A stretch of DNA of 64,000 nucleotides from Longimicrobiales bacterium (lineage in GTDB: Bacteria > Gemmatimonadota > Gemmatimonadetes > Longimicrobiales > Gaopeijiaceae): assembly GCA_958295645.1 (NCBI GenBank), contig OY282361.1, positions 952,927-1,016,926 of the forward strand, in the 5' to 3' direction. Shown here in pieces: positions 45,147-54,089 of this stretch (position 1 is its first letter; every line of letters starts with the position of its first letter). The notes under the pieces were generated by a model. The model did no database searches. It saw only the letters and a list, made by a program, of their open reading frames with translations, and was not told the DNA's origin. A program made the translations under genes and the position numbers.

Positions 45147-45914
45147 CTACCCCTGCTGAAGCTCTTCGACGGGCACGTAGTGCTTCGCGTACCGGAGGCC
45201 GTCGCTGTAGCGCTGTCCGGCAGGATGGGGGACCAGAACGGTGGCGCGCTTCGTGATCCGGTTGACCTTGCCGACGAGGCGCCGCCCCTTGTAGTCGAAG
45301 ACCACCTGGGAGCCGACGGCGATGCCCGCGCGGGCTGCGCGCTCCCGGCGGGTCAGGAGCTTGTGGGTGAACTCGCGGTGGCCGAACAGGGCTTCAGCCA
45401 TCTCCTGGAAGGGCCGCCGTCCGCAGCAGGTGGTTCGAGTGGCGGCGAACTCCACGACGTGGACGAACTCGTGTTCGAAGATCCGTTGCAGGGCCTCCAG
45501 CCGGTCCGCGCAGCGCAGGCCGGCCACGGTCACGGCGGGATCGTCCGGGCCGAAGCCGTCGAAGAGAAGGAACGACGACAACGCGATCGTCACGTCGGCC
45601 GCCGCCGATGCCGGGCCGCGACGATGCGTGGTCGTTCCCGCCGCCCGCGTCATCCTGGACGACAGCCGAAACGAGAGCTTGCCCGGGGCCACCGCCCGCC
45701 GGCAGAGACCACCCAGAAACCGATGGTCGTACGCGCTGAAGAGGAAGGCCAGGTCGTCCGCGTGCAGGTCGGCGAAGTCGGGCTCCCGGACATGGGCCGA
45801 CTCGGCGAGGAGCTCTTGGCGGATTTCCCGTTGGAGACCCCGAATCTCGCTGGGGCCGACTCCGGGAGAGCGGGCGCGCGCCGCCAGCGCGAGGCGAATG
45901 GAACGCCGGCTCAT
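45147..45914 (-). CDS. SprT-like zinc metallopeptidase with C-terminal beta-barrel
   Basis: A 255-aa protein. The zinc site is the HEFVH in RIFEHEFVHVVEF near residue 147, with a downstream GHREFTHKLL that may give the third ligand, as in SprT/Spartan proteins. About residues 195-255 form a small barrel (VGSQVVFDYKGRRLVGKVNR) like a KOW or SH3 fold. SprT-like proteins act on DNA-protein cross-links in eukaryotes; bacterial roles are poorly known. Substrate here is unknown. It is the last gene of a minus-strand pair with the S41 protease. Confidence 0.72.
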   Translation of the reverse strand: MSRRSIRLALAARARSPGVGPSEIRGLQREIRQELLAESAHVREPDFADLHADDLAFLFSAYDHRFLGGLCRRAVAPGKLSFRLSSRMTRAAGTTTHRRGPASAAADVTIALSSFLLFDGFGPDDPAVTVAGLRCADRLEALQRIFEHEFVHVVEFAATRTTCCGRRPFQEMAEALFGHREFTHKLLTRRERAARAGIAVGSQVVFDYKGRRLVGKVNRITKRATVLVPHPAGQRYSDGLRYAKHYVPVEELQQG

Positions 45915-45972
45915 GCGAGCGGAGCGGAGGCCGGCCGGAGAGGGCCGCCGGGGCGCCGCAGGCCCAAGCGGC

Positions 45973-47799
45973 CTATCGCTCGGGGACGGCGGATTCCCTC
46001 TTGGCGCCGGCGGCGAACAGTGCGTCCTGGGTCGTGGCGGCCCTGGCCAGCTCCAGAGCTTGAGCGAGGACGTTGTCCCGCTCCGCCTGCACGTCCAAGG
46101 CGAGGTGCCGGGCTCCGGCGCGGTTCAGGTACCGGACTTGAGTGCGCCAGTGCACGTACGCGCTGGCGACCGGATTGCGCACGACGGAGTCCGGGATGCC
46201 AGCGTGCTCCAGGGAAGCGATCAGATCGTCCATGTCCGCGGCGAGCAGCGTCTCGATCCGGCTGGCCGCCATCGCCTCCTTGGCGCGCACGAAGGCGTAT
46301 TCCTCGATCGCGACGAAAAGCGAGAGGCCGGCCTCGTTGGCCGCGGCCAGCAGCGCTCTCTCCTCGGGCTGGAGGAAAGCGTTCTCCACGAGCATGTCGG
46401 GGAAGACGCCGCCTCCGGACTGCAAAGCGCGGCCGGTCGCGGTCGTGACGGGCGTTCCGCCGGCTTCGTCTTCGGGCTTGAGCGTGCCGTCGCGGTGTCT
46501 CCTGCGGTGCAGGGAGCGGCCCAAGGGCGTGTACCAGGAGCCCGTCGTGACGCTGATCTGCCGCCCGGCCGGGAGGGGGAACACGGTCTGGACGTAGCCC
46601 TTGCCGAACGTCCTGCTGCCGACCACCAGCGCCCGGTCGTGGTCCTGCAACGCCCCCGCGATGATCTCGGCCGCCGAGGCCGTGTACTCGTCGACGAGCA
46701 CCAGGATCGGCGTGTCGGGGCTGCGCGCCGGCGACCACGCTCTCCAGGAGTTGCGGTTCACGGACCCGTCGCGGGCGCGGGCGCCGGCGCTGGCCAGCGT
46801 CTTTCCGGGGGAAAGGAAGAGGTCCGCCGTCTGCAACGCCTCGTCCAGGAAGCCGCCGGGGTTGCCGCGCAGGTCGATGACGATGGCGCGGGCGCCCTTG
46901 GCGTCGTCCAGCGCCGAGGCCAATTCGGACGCAGCTCCCCGGGCGATCCGGTCGACGAGGATGTAGACGATGTCGTTCGACATGCGGACCGGCGCGACCG
47001 CGGACACGTGCACGGTGTCGCGCTCGATGGCCATAGCGATCGGCTGTTCGACGCCGTCGCGCTCCACGCGCAAGGTCACCACCGATCCGGGTTCTCCGCG
47101 GATGGCGTCGCGCGCTTGGTCGAGCGACCAGTCGGTGGCGTCGTCCCCCTCGACCCAGACAATGCGGTCGCCGACGATCATCCCGGCTTGTTCGGCCGGC
47201 GTCTCGCGGAAGACGGCGGTCACCGTGACGCGGCTTCCCAAGTGCGTGATCTGAACGCCGATGCCCGCGTAGTTGCCGGTGTTGCGTTCCTCGAACTGGC
47301 CGTACTCGGCAGGCGTGAACACGGTGGAGTAGGGGTCGTCGAGATGCTCCAGGAGACCGTCGATCGCGCGTTCCCAGATGGTCGAGTCGCCCAAGGCGGG
47401 TCCGCCGAGACGCGAAACCGCCAGAAACGCGTCGACGAAGGCGCGGGCCTCGCGGTTGCCGAACGGCTTCAGGTCGGCGGACGCGTCGGGCAACGCCGGG
47501 GCCTCCGCGCGTTCTCCGGGGGCCGGCAGCTCCAGCCGGGACAGCGCGGCGGAGTCCAGTTGCTGGAGGAGTCCGTTTGCGGCGCCGTGCCAGAGGGCCG
47601 AGTCTCCGAGCGCCGACGCGTGGTGCCGGGCGAGCGTTTGAAGGGCCGCCAGGAAGACGCGGGCCTCGTCGGTCTCGAAGGCCGCGACGGGCGCATCCGC
47701 GACCGCGTCGGTAGAGGCGTGGCCCTCTTGGGTCGCCGCGTCCGTGGGAAGCGCGGCGAGAAAGCCGGCGAGGAAGACTGCGCGGGAGCGAAGAGACAT
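45973..47799 (-). CDS. S41 family C-terminal-processing peptidase (Ctp)
   Basis: An exported serine protease of 608 aa from the ATG at 47799 (an in-frame start 13 codons upstream is less signal-like). A signal peptide (LRSRAVFLAGFLAALPTDA) precedes two Asp/Glu-rich segments. A PDZ domain lies around NYAGIGVQI ... GDRIVWVEGDD, and the protease core has VIDLRGNPGGFLDEAL, the catalytic Ser in DEYTASAAEIIAGAL and the Lys in GSRTFGKGYVQT. About 180 residues follow the core. It is longer than typical CtpA (about 400-450 aa). Confidence 0.88.
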   Translation of the reverse strand: MSLRSRAVFLAGFLAALPTDAATQEGHASTDAVADAPVAAFETDEARVFLAALQTLARHHASALGDSALWHGAANGLLQQLDSAALSRLELPAPGERAEAPALPDASADLKPFGNREARAFVDAFLAVSRLGGPALGDSTIWERAIDGLLEHLDDPYSTVFTPAEYGQFEERNTGNYAGIGVQITHLGSRVTVTAVFRETPAEQAGMIVGDRIVWVEGDDATDWSLDQARDAIRGEPGSVVTLRVERDGVEQPIAMAIERDTVHVSAVAPVRMSNDIVYILVDRIARGAASELASALDDAKGARAIVIDLRGNPGGFLDEALQTADLFLSPGKTLASAGARARDGSVNRNSWRAWSPARSPDTPILVLVDEYTASAAEIIAGALQDHDRALVVGSRTFGKGYVQTVFPLPAGRQISVTTGSWYTPLGRSLHRRRHRDGTLKPEDEAGGTPVTTATGRALQSGGGVFPDMLVENAFLQPEERALLAAANEAGLSLFVAIEEYAFVRAKEAMAASRIETLLAADMDDLIASLEHAGIPDSVVRNPVASAYVHWRTQVRYLNRAGARHLALDVQAERDNVLAQALELARAATTQDALFAAGAKRESAVPER

Positions 47800-47881
47800 G
47801 GACGTCCTTGACGGGCTTCTTTGGCGGGAGTTGGTCACGTCCCTAAGTTAATCGCCAAGAACCCCTGGGAGGCGAATCGAA

Positions 47882-49738
47882 ATGGCCGATCGCGTGTTGC
47901 AGGTCCAAATCTCGCAGATCAAGCCGGCGAAGGGCGACGTGGCGGCCAACGCCGCGGCGGTGCGAGAGGCGCTGGCGCCGGGGACGGACTTGGCCGTCTT
48001 CCCCGAGACCGTGTTGTCCGGATACTTCGTGGAGGGCGCGGTGCGGGAGGTGGCGCTCTCGGCCGGCGAACTCGTGCGCGCTCTCGGCCATCCGCCCACC
48101 GGATGCGGTTGCGACGTGGCCTTGGGGTTCTACGAGAGGCACCGCCGCGGCATCTACAACAGCATGGCCTACCTGGCCGCCGCCGGGGAACGCTACGAAC
48201 TCCTGCACGTGCACCGGAAGGTGTTCCTGCCCACGTACGGACTTTTCGAGGAACGCCGCTTCGTAGCGCCGGGCCTGGACGTGTGCGCGTTCGACACCCG
48301 ATTCGGGCGGGCCGGAATGCTCGTCTGCGAGGATCTGTGGCACTCGCTTCCCGCTGCGGTGCTGGCCCTCGACGGGGCCGACTTTGTGCTCTGCGGCTCG
48401 GCCTCCCCCGCCCGCGGGTTCCGTCCGGAGCAGGCCCGGCCCGCCAATCTGCAGAAGTGGGACCGAATCGCCGCCCGCACCGCGGAGGAGAACGGCGTCT
48501 TCGTCTTCGTGTCGCAGCTCGTGGGCTCCGAGGGAGGGAAGCTCTTCGCGGGCGGTTCGACCGCCTGGGGGCCGGCCGGCGACCTCTTGGCGCGGGCCCC
48601 CTTGTTCGCGGAGGGAGAGGCGCGTGTCGGCGCCGCCCTGGACGACATCGGAAGGATCAGGGCGCAGCAGCCGCTCCTCTCCGATCTGCGGGCCGCGTTG
48701 CCGCAGCTGCGACGCTCGCTGGACCGCGCCTGGACGGCCGACTGGGCGCCCGGGACCGCCACGACTCCTGGCTCGCCGACGGATTCGGCGCCCGGGTCGG
48801 CCCGGCATGGCCCCACGCTCGGCTCTGGCGACCCGGCCAGCCAGCCCGCGTCCCCCGAGCGACCCGAAGCGCTGGGCCGCTCCGAACGACCTTCGCCGCC
48901 CCGCCGGCCCGGCCCGGAGGACTACGAAGCGCTGGCGATCAATCCCGCGCTCGTGGAGGCCGCTCTGGTGGAGTTCGTCCGCGAGGAGACGTCGCGACGA
49001 GGGTTCGCGCGGGTGGTGATCGGCGTCTCCGGCGGGATGGATTCGGCGGTGTCGCTCTTCCTCGCGTGCAAGGCGCTCGGCGCCGCCAGCGTCTTCGGAT
49101 TCCGCCTGCCGTACGCGACCTCCAGCCCCGACGCGCTGTCTCATGCCGAACTGGCGCTGAAGGCCACCGGCGCGCACGGGCGGATCCTGTCGGTCAGCGC
49201 CGCGGTGGACGCCTACGTGGAAGAGCACGAGCCCTCGGTCTCGCCGGCACGCCGCGGGAACCTGGCGGCGCGGCTTCGCTCGGTCGTCCTGTTCGACCAG
49301 GCGGCCAAGCTCGGCGCGTTGCCGCTGGGAACCGGGAACAAGAGCGAGCGGCTGCTGGGATACTACACTTGGCACGCGGACGATTCGCCGCCCATCAACC
49401 CGCTCGGCGACCTGTTCAAGACCCAGGTCGCGGCGCTGGCCCGGCATCTGGGAATCCCCCAGGAAATCATCGACAAGCCGCCCAGCGCGGATCTCGTTCG
49501 GGACGTGCACGACGAGGACGAACTCGGCATCTCCTACGATCGCGCCGACCCTATTCTCCACCGCCTTCTGGAGGGATACTCGCCCGAGGCACTCGTCGAA
49601 GGCGGCTTCGACGAGCAGGATGTGCGAACTGTCTGGGGCCGCCTCTCCTCGACGCACTGGAAACGCGATCTGCCGACCGTCGCACTCCTGTCGGACACGG
49701 CGATAGGGGAGTCCTATCTGCGTCCGGTGGACTACTAG
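47882..49738 (+). CDS. nadE: Glutamine-dependent NAD+ synthetase
   Basis: The 618-aa enzyme makes NAD from nicotinate adenine dinucleotide. An N-terminal nitrilase glutaminase supplies ammonia: Glu in DLAVFPETVLSGYF, Lys in HRKVFLPTYGLFEE and Cys in GMLVCEDLWHS. A Pro/Ser-rich linker of about 50 residues (about 280-335) is followed by the synthetase PP-loop VIGVSGGMDSAVSLFLA and GTGNKSERLLGYYTWHADD. It is divergent from the S41 gene and its last 4 bases overlap the convergent DUF885-like gene. Confidence 0.93.
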   Translation: MADRVLQVQISQIKPAKGDVAANAAAVREALAPGTDLAVFPETVLSGYFVEGAVREVALSAGELVRALGHPPTGCGCDVALGFYERHRRGIYNSMAYLAAAGERYELLHVHRKVFLPTYGLFEERRFVAPGLDVCAFDTRFGRAGMLVCEDLWHSLPAAVLALDGADFVLCGSASPARGFRPEQARPANLQKWDRIAARTAEENGVFVFVSQLVGSEGGKLFAGGSTAWGPAGDLLARAPLFAEGEARVGAALDDIGRIRAQQPLLSDLRAALPQLRRSLDRAWTADWAPGTATTPGSPTDSAPGSARHGPTLGSGDPASQPASPERPEALGRSERPSPPRRPGPEDYEALAINPALVEAALVEFVREETSRRGFARVVIGVSGGMDSAVSLFLACKALGAASVFGFRLPYATSSPDALSHAELALKATGAHGRILSVSAAVDAYVEEHEPSVSPARRGNLAARLRSVVLFDQAAKLGALPLGTGNKSERLLGYYTWHADDSPPINPLGDLFKTQVAALARHLGIPQEIIDKPPSADLVRDVHDEDELGISYDRADPILHRLLEGYSPEALVEGGFDEQDVRTVWGRLSSTHWKRDLPTVALLSDTAIGESYLRPVDY

Positions 49739-51450
49739 GATCGATCCCGGAGAGGCGCCTTTTCCCCTGCCGCTTCGCCCGCCGCACCGAGCCATTCTTC
49801 GAACAGGGAGGCCGGCGGAGGCAGGTTCTGCTGAAGCCAACGCTCGAAGAGCAGGAATCCCAGAGCGGGGGCGAAGATTTCGGTCGGGTCGGACAGGTGG
49901 CCCGCCAGCAGCCGGCGGGCTTCGGAGTTGCCAGGTTGGGAGGTGACATCGTCGCCGGGGGGCGCGGCGCCCATGCTCGCGGCGATCTGCCGGGTCGCGT
50001 CGTGCGCGTCCAGCAGGCCCAAGTGCACGAGCGCCGCGAGGCGAGCGGCCTCGGCCTCTGTCCGCGCCAAGTCGGCGGCCTGCGAGAGGGACACCGTGGT
50101 GCGGCCGTCGCGGGACCCGGCCTCGGCCGGCGAAGCTTGCGTGGCGAGGGCGAACCAGCGCGCCGCGGGCGCCAACCCGTCCCAGGCGACCAGCAGACGA
50201 GTAGCGGATCGAGCAGCGGGCGAGTTGTCTCCGGCGGGGCGGGCAGCGGGCGAGTCGGCTCCGGTGTCGCGTCTGCTGGCTGGACCGTCTGCGCCCACGG
50301 CCTCGCGAAGCCAAGCCTGCGAGGCCGCGTCGGCCAGGACCGCTTCCAGGAGGCCGGGAGCGTCCGCTTGGTCTTCTGCGACGTGAATCCACGCCAAGCC
50401 GCGGGAAGACGGGGACGCGCCCCGGCGCCAAGCCACCGACACGGGCGGACGGCCTGCCACACGCGGGCCGAACCGCGTCGCCACGGCGGGGGCGGGGCCT
50501 GCGCCGAACCACTGGGCGGCAAAGCCCGATGCCAGAGATGCGGCCGACTCCGGCGGAGAGGGATCAAGACGCTCTGCGGACGCCGCCACGCGGCGGGCGG
50601 CCTCCATGGCCTCGGCCGCCCGCCCCAGAGTCTCGACCACGTGGTAGGCGCCGTCGAATCCGTAGGTTCGGGCGAGTTCCGACACGACCGCCTCGCCGAG
50701 TCCGGGCGCTCCGTTGGCGCGCGGCCCGAAATCGGCGTCCAGCGACCCGAGGAACTCGACAACCGTGCTGCTCGCCGTCTCCAGCGATTGCTCCAGCGCC
50801 CACTTCTCGCCTCCCTCGGGCAGTCTCGCGGCGCGCACGGCGGTCTCGGCAATCCACCTCTCCAGGAGGCGTCCCTCCGCAAGCGCCTGATCCGTCAGGA
50901 TGCGAGGAGGATTCACGAGAGCGGCGGAAGCCGCGTCCAGCAGGTAAGGCAGCTGCCGGGCCCGTTCGGTGAGCGCTCGCCGACGCTCCGGGGGGTCGAG
51001 AGCGGGGTCGAGGTCCACCGTGGCCAGCGCCTCGGCCGCCGCGCGAACGTAGTAGAGAGGAGACCGCGCCCACGGGCGAACCCGAAGGAATCCGGCGATG
51101 CGGCGATCGAGGAATAGGCCGGGATCGACGGCCGCCGCGAGGCCGCCGGGCGCCTGTGGAAAGAGCCGGGACCCGGCCAAGCCCTCCCGAAGCTCGCGAT
51201 AGCCGCGCGTGCGTGCCGCGAGACCCTCTTCGCCGAGGTCGCTCAAGCGCCCGGTCTCGCCGGAGAGGCCCAGGAGAACCGCCGTCTCCGGCTCGAAGAA
51301 GGACAGGAAAGCCGCGAAACGCTCGTAGGGGCGGGCTTCGCGTTCTTGCACGGGGGAAGCCTGCGCGGGGCGGGCTTCTTGTCCCGGCAACGGACCAACG
51401 GGGGAGAGCAGCGCCGCAACGGCCAACAACGCCGATGCTCCGACGCTCAC
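49735..51450 (-). CDS. Exported DUF885-like protein lacking the HExxH site
   Basis: From the GTG at 51450 this is 571 aa with a signal peptide (SVGASALLAVAALLSPVGPL, cut near GQE). The N-terminal half resembles DUF885 metallopeptidase-like proteins: FFEPETAVLLGLSGETG, RPWARSPLYYVRAAAEAL, LPYLLDAASAALVNPPRI. The family's HEAxPGH zinc motif is not present, and the second half is Ala-rich with short insertions of ADSPAARPAGDNSPAARS type. So it may be a non-catalytic relative or a different helical protein. The start overlaps the upstream zinc-ribbon gene (GTGA). Confidence 0.55.
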   Translation of the reverse strand: MSVGASALLAVAALLSPVGPLPGQEARPAQASPVQEREARPYERFAAFLSFFEPETAVLLGLSGETGRLSDLGEEGLAARTRGYRELREGLAGSRLFPQAPGGLAAAVDPGLFLDRRIAGFLRVRPWARSPLYYVRAAAEALATVDLDPALDPPERRRALTERARQLPYLLDAASAALVNPPRILTDQALAEGRLLERWIAETAVRAARLPEGGEKWALEQSLETASSTVVEFLGSLDADFGPRANGAPGLGEAVVSELARTYGFDGAYHVVETLGRAAEAMEAARRVAASAERLDPSPPESAASLASGFAAQWFGAGPAPAVATRFGPRVAGRPPVSVAWRRGASPSSRGLAWIHVAEDQADAPGLLEAVLADAASQAWLREAVGADGPASRRDTGADSPAARPAGDNSPAARSATRLLVAWDGLAPAARWFALATQASPAEAGSRDGRTTVSLSQAADLARTEAEAARLAALVHLGLLDAHDATRQIAASMGAAPPGDDVTSQPGNSEARRLLAGHLSDPTEIFAPALGFLLFERWLQQNLPPPASLFEEWLGAAGEAAGEKAPLRDRS

Positions 51451-52514
51451 GAAACGCTCTCCGGCAGGTCCTGGCCGGACATGACGCGTCCAGCCGGCAT
51501 CCGCAGGGGCAGCGGGGTCAGCTCGCCGTCCATGATCTCGGCCAGCGCTTCCTCCTTGCGCCAGTGCGCCTCCAGTTCGGCCACCTCCATTTCGAGCAGC
51601 CGCCGCTCCCGCTCTTCGTGAACCGCGATTTCCAACGCGATCTTGCCGATCCGGCCCATCTGCCCGAACCGCATGTGGTCCGGCAGAATCTTGGAGGCGA
51701 GATGCCTGGGCCCGCCAGCGACCTCGACCAGCCGCGACGCCTCCTTCACCCGGCGGCCCGAGGCGCCCGAGAAGTGGTGGTACGCGAGAACCCGCCCGAG
51801 CATGGCGGCGCTTTCCCGTTCGCCGAGCGCCAGTCCGCTCTCCGCCATGCCGCCGCCGGTTCGCGCGCGCCGCACGTCCGGGCACAGGCGGCAGGGGACG
51901 GACAACCGCACCTGCCCGTTCCCCGCCTGCAACACCATCCGCTTCCGCTCGTCGTACCGCGCCGACTCGATCGGGCTGCCGCAGCGGGCGCAGCGTCCCT
52001 GGCCGCGCCATGCCGTCCTCCCGAACCGCAACCAGCGAGCCGCTCCGGCTACCGTCCGGGGCAGGTGGTTCCAGAGCAGCCAGGCGCCGACGAAGCTGAC
52101 GCCGACGGTGGCGGCCGATCCCACGATCGCCGCTCCGGCGCCCAGGGCGCCCGCCGCAGTAAGCTTCTTGTACCGATCGCGGCGTGCCTGCAGCTCCCGG
52201 CCGTATCGCCACCAGGCCTCTTCGGTCAGGCCGGCCCGTCCGATCCGCACGATCTCCATGCGGCCTGCCCGGAGCAACGAGACGTGGTCGGTCTCCGCGA
52301 GCAGGCGGCCCTCGTCGCGCACCATCCGCTCCAGGTTCTCCAGCGCCTCCCAGCGCGACTCGATGGGCGCCAGCGACCAGCGCTTGCAGGCGCGGCAGAC
52401 GGCCCAAAGGCGTCCGCGCACGGGGTCGTACGCCACGCGGCGGCCGGCGGCCACGCCGTCCAGCTCGCCGCTGTGCTCGAAGCGGCGGTTGCAGATCACG
52501 CACTTGTCGTACAT
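51447..52514 (-). CDS. Zinc-ribbon protein with one membrane helix, unknown
   Basis: A 355-aa protein. Two CxxC pairs near the N-terminus (DKCVICNRRF and VCRACKRW) form a treble-clef or ribbon. A hydrophobic segment lies at about residues 140-170 (AAIVGSAATVGVSFVGAWLL), then a second CxxC pair (GRCARCGSP and PCRLCPD). The C-terminal part is helical and charged, with RRLLEMEVAELEAHWRKEEA. No family was recognised. It is translated with the DUF885-like gene through a 4-base overlap, so the two likely share a job at the cell envelope. Confidence 0.65.
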   Translation of the reverse strand: MYDKCVICNRRFEHSGELDGVAAGRRVAYDPVRGRLWAVCRACKRWSLAPIESRWEALENLERMVRDEGRLLAETDHVSLLRAGRMEIVRIGRAGLTEEAWWRYGRELQARRDRYKKLTAAGALGAGAAIVGSAATVGVSFVGAWLLWNHLPRTVAGAARWLRFGRTAWRGQGRCARCGSPIESARYDERKRMVLQAGNGQVRLSVPCRLCPDVRRARTGGGMAESGLALGERESAAMLGRVLAYHHFSGASGRRVKEASRLVEVAGGPRHLASKILPDHMRFGQMGRIGKIALEIAVHEERERRLLEMEVAELEAHWRKEEALAEIMDGELTPLPLRMPAGRVMSGQDLPESVS

Positions 52515-52567
52515 GCTTGGGCTGGTCTCGCTTCCCCTTGCCTTCGTCGCCCGACGCCCAGGGACGC

Positions 52568-53140
52568 ATGGTCGCGGTCATCGACAACTACGACTCGTTC
52601 ACATGGAACCTAGTTCAGGTCATCGGCGACCTGGGCCGGGCGCCCCGCGTCTTTCGCAACGACGCGATCACTCCCGCCGAACTTCTCCGCGAAGGCGCGA
52701 GGCGTCTAGTGCTGTCTCCCGGACCGTGCACGCCTGCCGAAGCGGGCATCAGCATCCAGGCGGTGCGCGAACTCGGGCCGGTCGTGCCGACCTTGGGGGT
52801 GTGCCTGGGCCACCAGGCCATCGGCGAAGCGTATGGCGGCAAGACCATTCCCGCGGCGCGTTGCGTGCACGGCAAGGTGAGCGAGGTCCGGCACAGCGGC
52901 GATCCCTTGTTCGCGGGCCTGCCCTCGCCGCTTCGCGTGGCCCGGTACCATTCGCTCGTGGCCTCGCCCGAACTCGCCCCGGGCCTCGAGCCGATCGCGT
53001 GGAGTGTGGATCCCGCCGACGAAGGCGAAGTCCAGGCGATGCGCCACCGCGAGCACCCCGTCTGGGGCGTGCAGTTCCATCCCGAGTCCTGGTTCACCGA
53101 GGGGGGACGCCGCATCCTGGAGAACTTCCTCGGGTTCTGA
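52568..53140 (+). CDS. trpG: Anthranilate/aminodeoxychorismate synthase glutamine amidotransferase
   Basis: This 190-aa class I glutaminase supplies ammonia for anthranilate (TrpE) or 4-amino-4-deoxychorismate (PabB). It opens MVAVIDNYDSFTWNLVQVIG, has RLVLSPGPCTPAEAGIS, the nucleophile Cys in LGVCLGHQAIGEAYGG and His-Glu in GVQFHPESWFTEGG. No trpE or pabB is adjacent, so it may serve both pathways. Divergent from the zinc-ribbon gene, with 53 bases between them. Confidence 0.93.
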   Translation: MVAVIDNYDSFTWNLVQVIGDLGRAPRVFRNDAITPAELLREGARRLVLSPGPCTPAEAGISIQAVRELGPVVPTLGVCLGHQAIGEAYGGKTIPAARCVHGKVSEVRHSGDPLFAGLPSPLRVARYHSLVASPELAPGLEPIAWSVDPADEGEVQAMRHREHPVWGVQFHPESWFTEGGRRILENFLGF

Positions 53141-53142
53141 TC

Positions 53143-53233
53143 GCGGGGTCGTCCACCGGGCGCGCGGCCGGGGCGGCGAGGACGGTTGCTTGCGGGGCCG
53201 TCCACCGAGCACGGCCGGGGCGGCGAGGACGGT
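53143..53233. repeat. Imperfect ~44-bp tandem repeat after trpG
   Basis: Two copies of a unit beginning GCGGGG(T/C)CGTCCACCG and containing CGGCCGGGGCGGCGAGGACG lie at 53143-53190 and 53192-53233. They differ by a few bases and one short insertion. The repeat occupies the 185-bp gap between trpG and kdsB, so it could mark a small duplication that separates the two transcripts. Confidence 0.75.
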
Positions 53234-53325
53234 CGAGGAGGTTGCCGTCTCCAGGACGGGGCACGCAAGTTACGGGGCGTGAACTTCGCGGCTCAACTTC
53301 GCGCCGGCGCTTGGCCGACGCCGGC

Positions 53326-54075
53326 ATGAGGCGGGTGCTGGGCGTCATTCCCGCCCGCATCGGCTCGACGCGCCTCCCGCGCAAGCCGCTCCGTCTCCTG
53401 CTCGGCAAGCCCTTGATCGAGTGGGTTTGGAACCGGGCGCGCGGCCTGACCGACCGCCTGATCGTCGCCACCGACTCCGAAGAGATCCGCCGCCTGTGCG
53501 CCGCAATGGGCGCGGAGGTCGCGATGACGAAGGCCGGCCATCCCTCCGGCACCGACCGCGTCGCGGCCGTCGCGGCGGAGCGCGGGGCAGGGTACGACGT
53601 GGTGGTCAACATCCAGGGAGACGAACCGCTGCTCGAGCCCGAGACGGTTCGGGCGGCGGTCGCCATGGTCGACGCGGGCTTCGGGATCGGCACCTGCGCC
53701 ACGCCGGTGCGCAACGAGGCCGAATTGCTCGACCCGTCGGTCGTGAAGGTCGCGAGGACGGCGGCGGGCAGGGCGTTATACTTCTCGAGGTCGCCGATAC
53801 CGTACCGCCGGAAGGGATTCGGCCCCGGCCATGGTTGGAACCGGGGTCCGCACCTGAGGCACGTGGGAATCTACGCCTACCGCCGCGAGGTCTTGATGCA
53901 GTTCGTCGGCTTTGCTCCGTCGCCGCTGGAGGCGGAGGAAGGGCTCGAGCAGCTGCGCGCCCTGGAGAATGGGATCGCAGTCGGCGTAGGGGTGGTTCCG
54001 AGCGCCGAGAGGGGGGTGGACACGGAGGAAGACCTAGCCCGGGCGGAAGACCGGCTCAAGACCCCGAGGGGATGA
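53326..54075 (+). CDS. kdsB: CMP-Kdo synthetase
   Basis: KdsB activates Kdo with CTP for lipid A core assembly. From the ATG at 53326 the protein is 249 aa with LGVIPARIGSTRLPRKPL, LIVATDSEEIRRLC, HPSGTDRVAAVA, VVVNIQGDEPLLEP and HVGIYAYRREVL. Closing VDTEEDLARAE is typical. It starts the Kdo/LPS block and is followed 14 bases later by pyrG, which makes its CTP. Confidence 0.95.
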   Translation: MRRVLGVIPARIGSTRLPRKPLRLLLGKPLIEWVWNRARGLTDRLIVATDSEEIRRLCAAMGAEVAMTKAGHPSGTDRVAAVAAERGAGYDVVVNIQGDEPLLEPETVRAAVAMVDAGFGIGTCATPVRNEAELLDPSVVKVARTAAGRALYFSRSPIPYRRKGFGPGHGWNRGPHLRHVGIYAYRREVLMQFVGFAPSPLEAEEGLEQLRALENGIAVGVGVVPSAERGVDTEEDLARAEDRLKTPRG

Positions 54076-54089
54076 GAGGAGCGGAGCGG

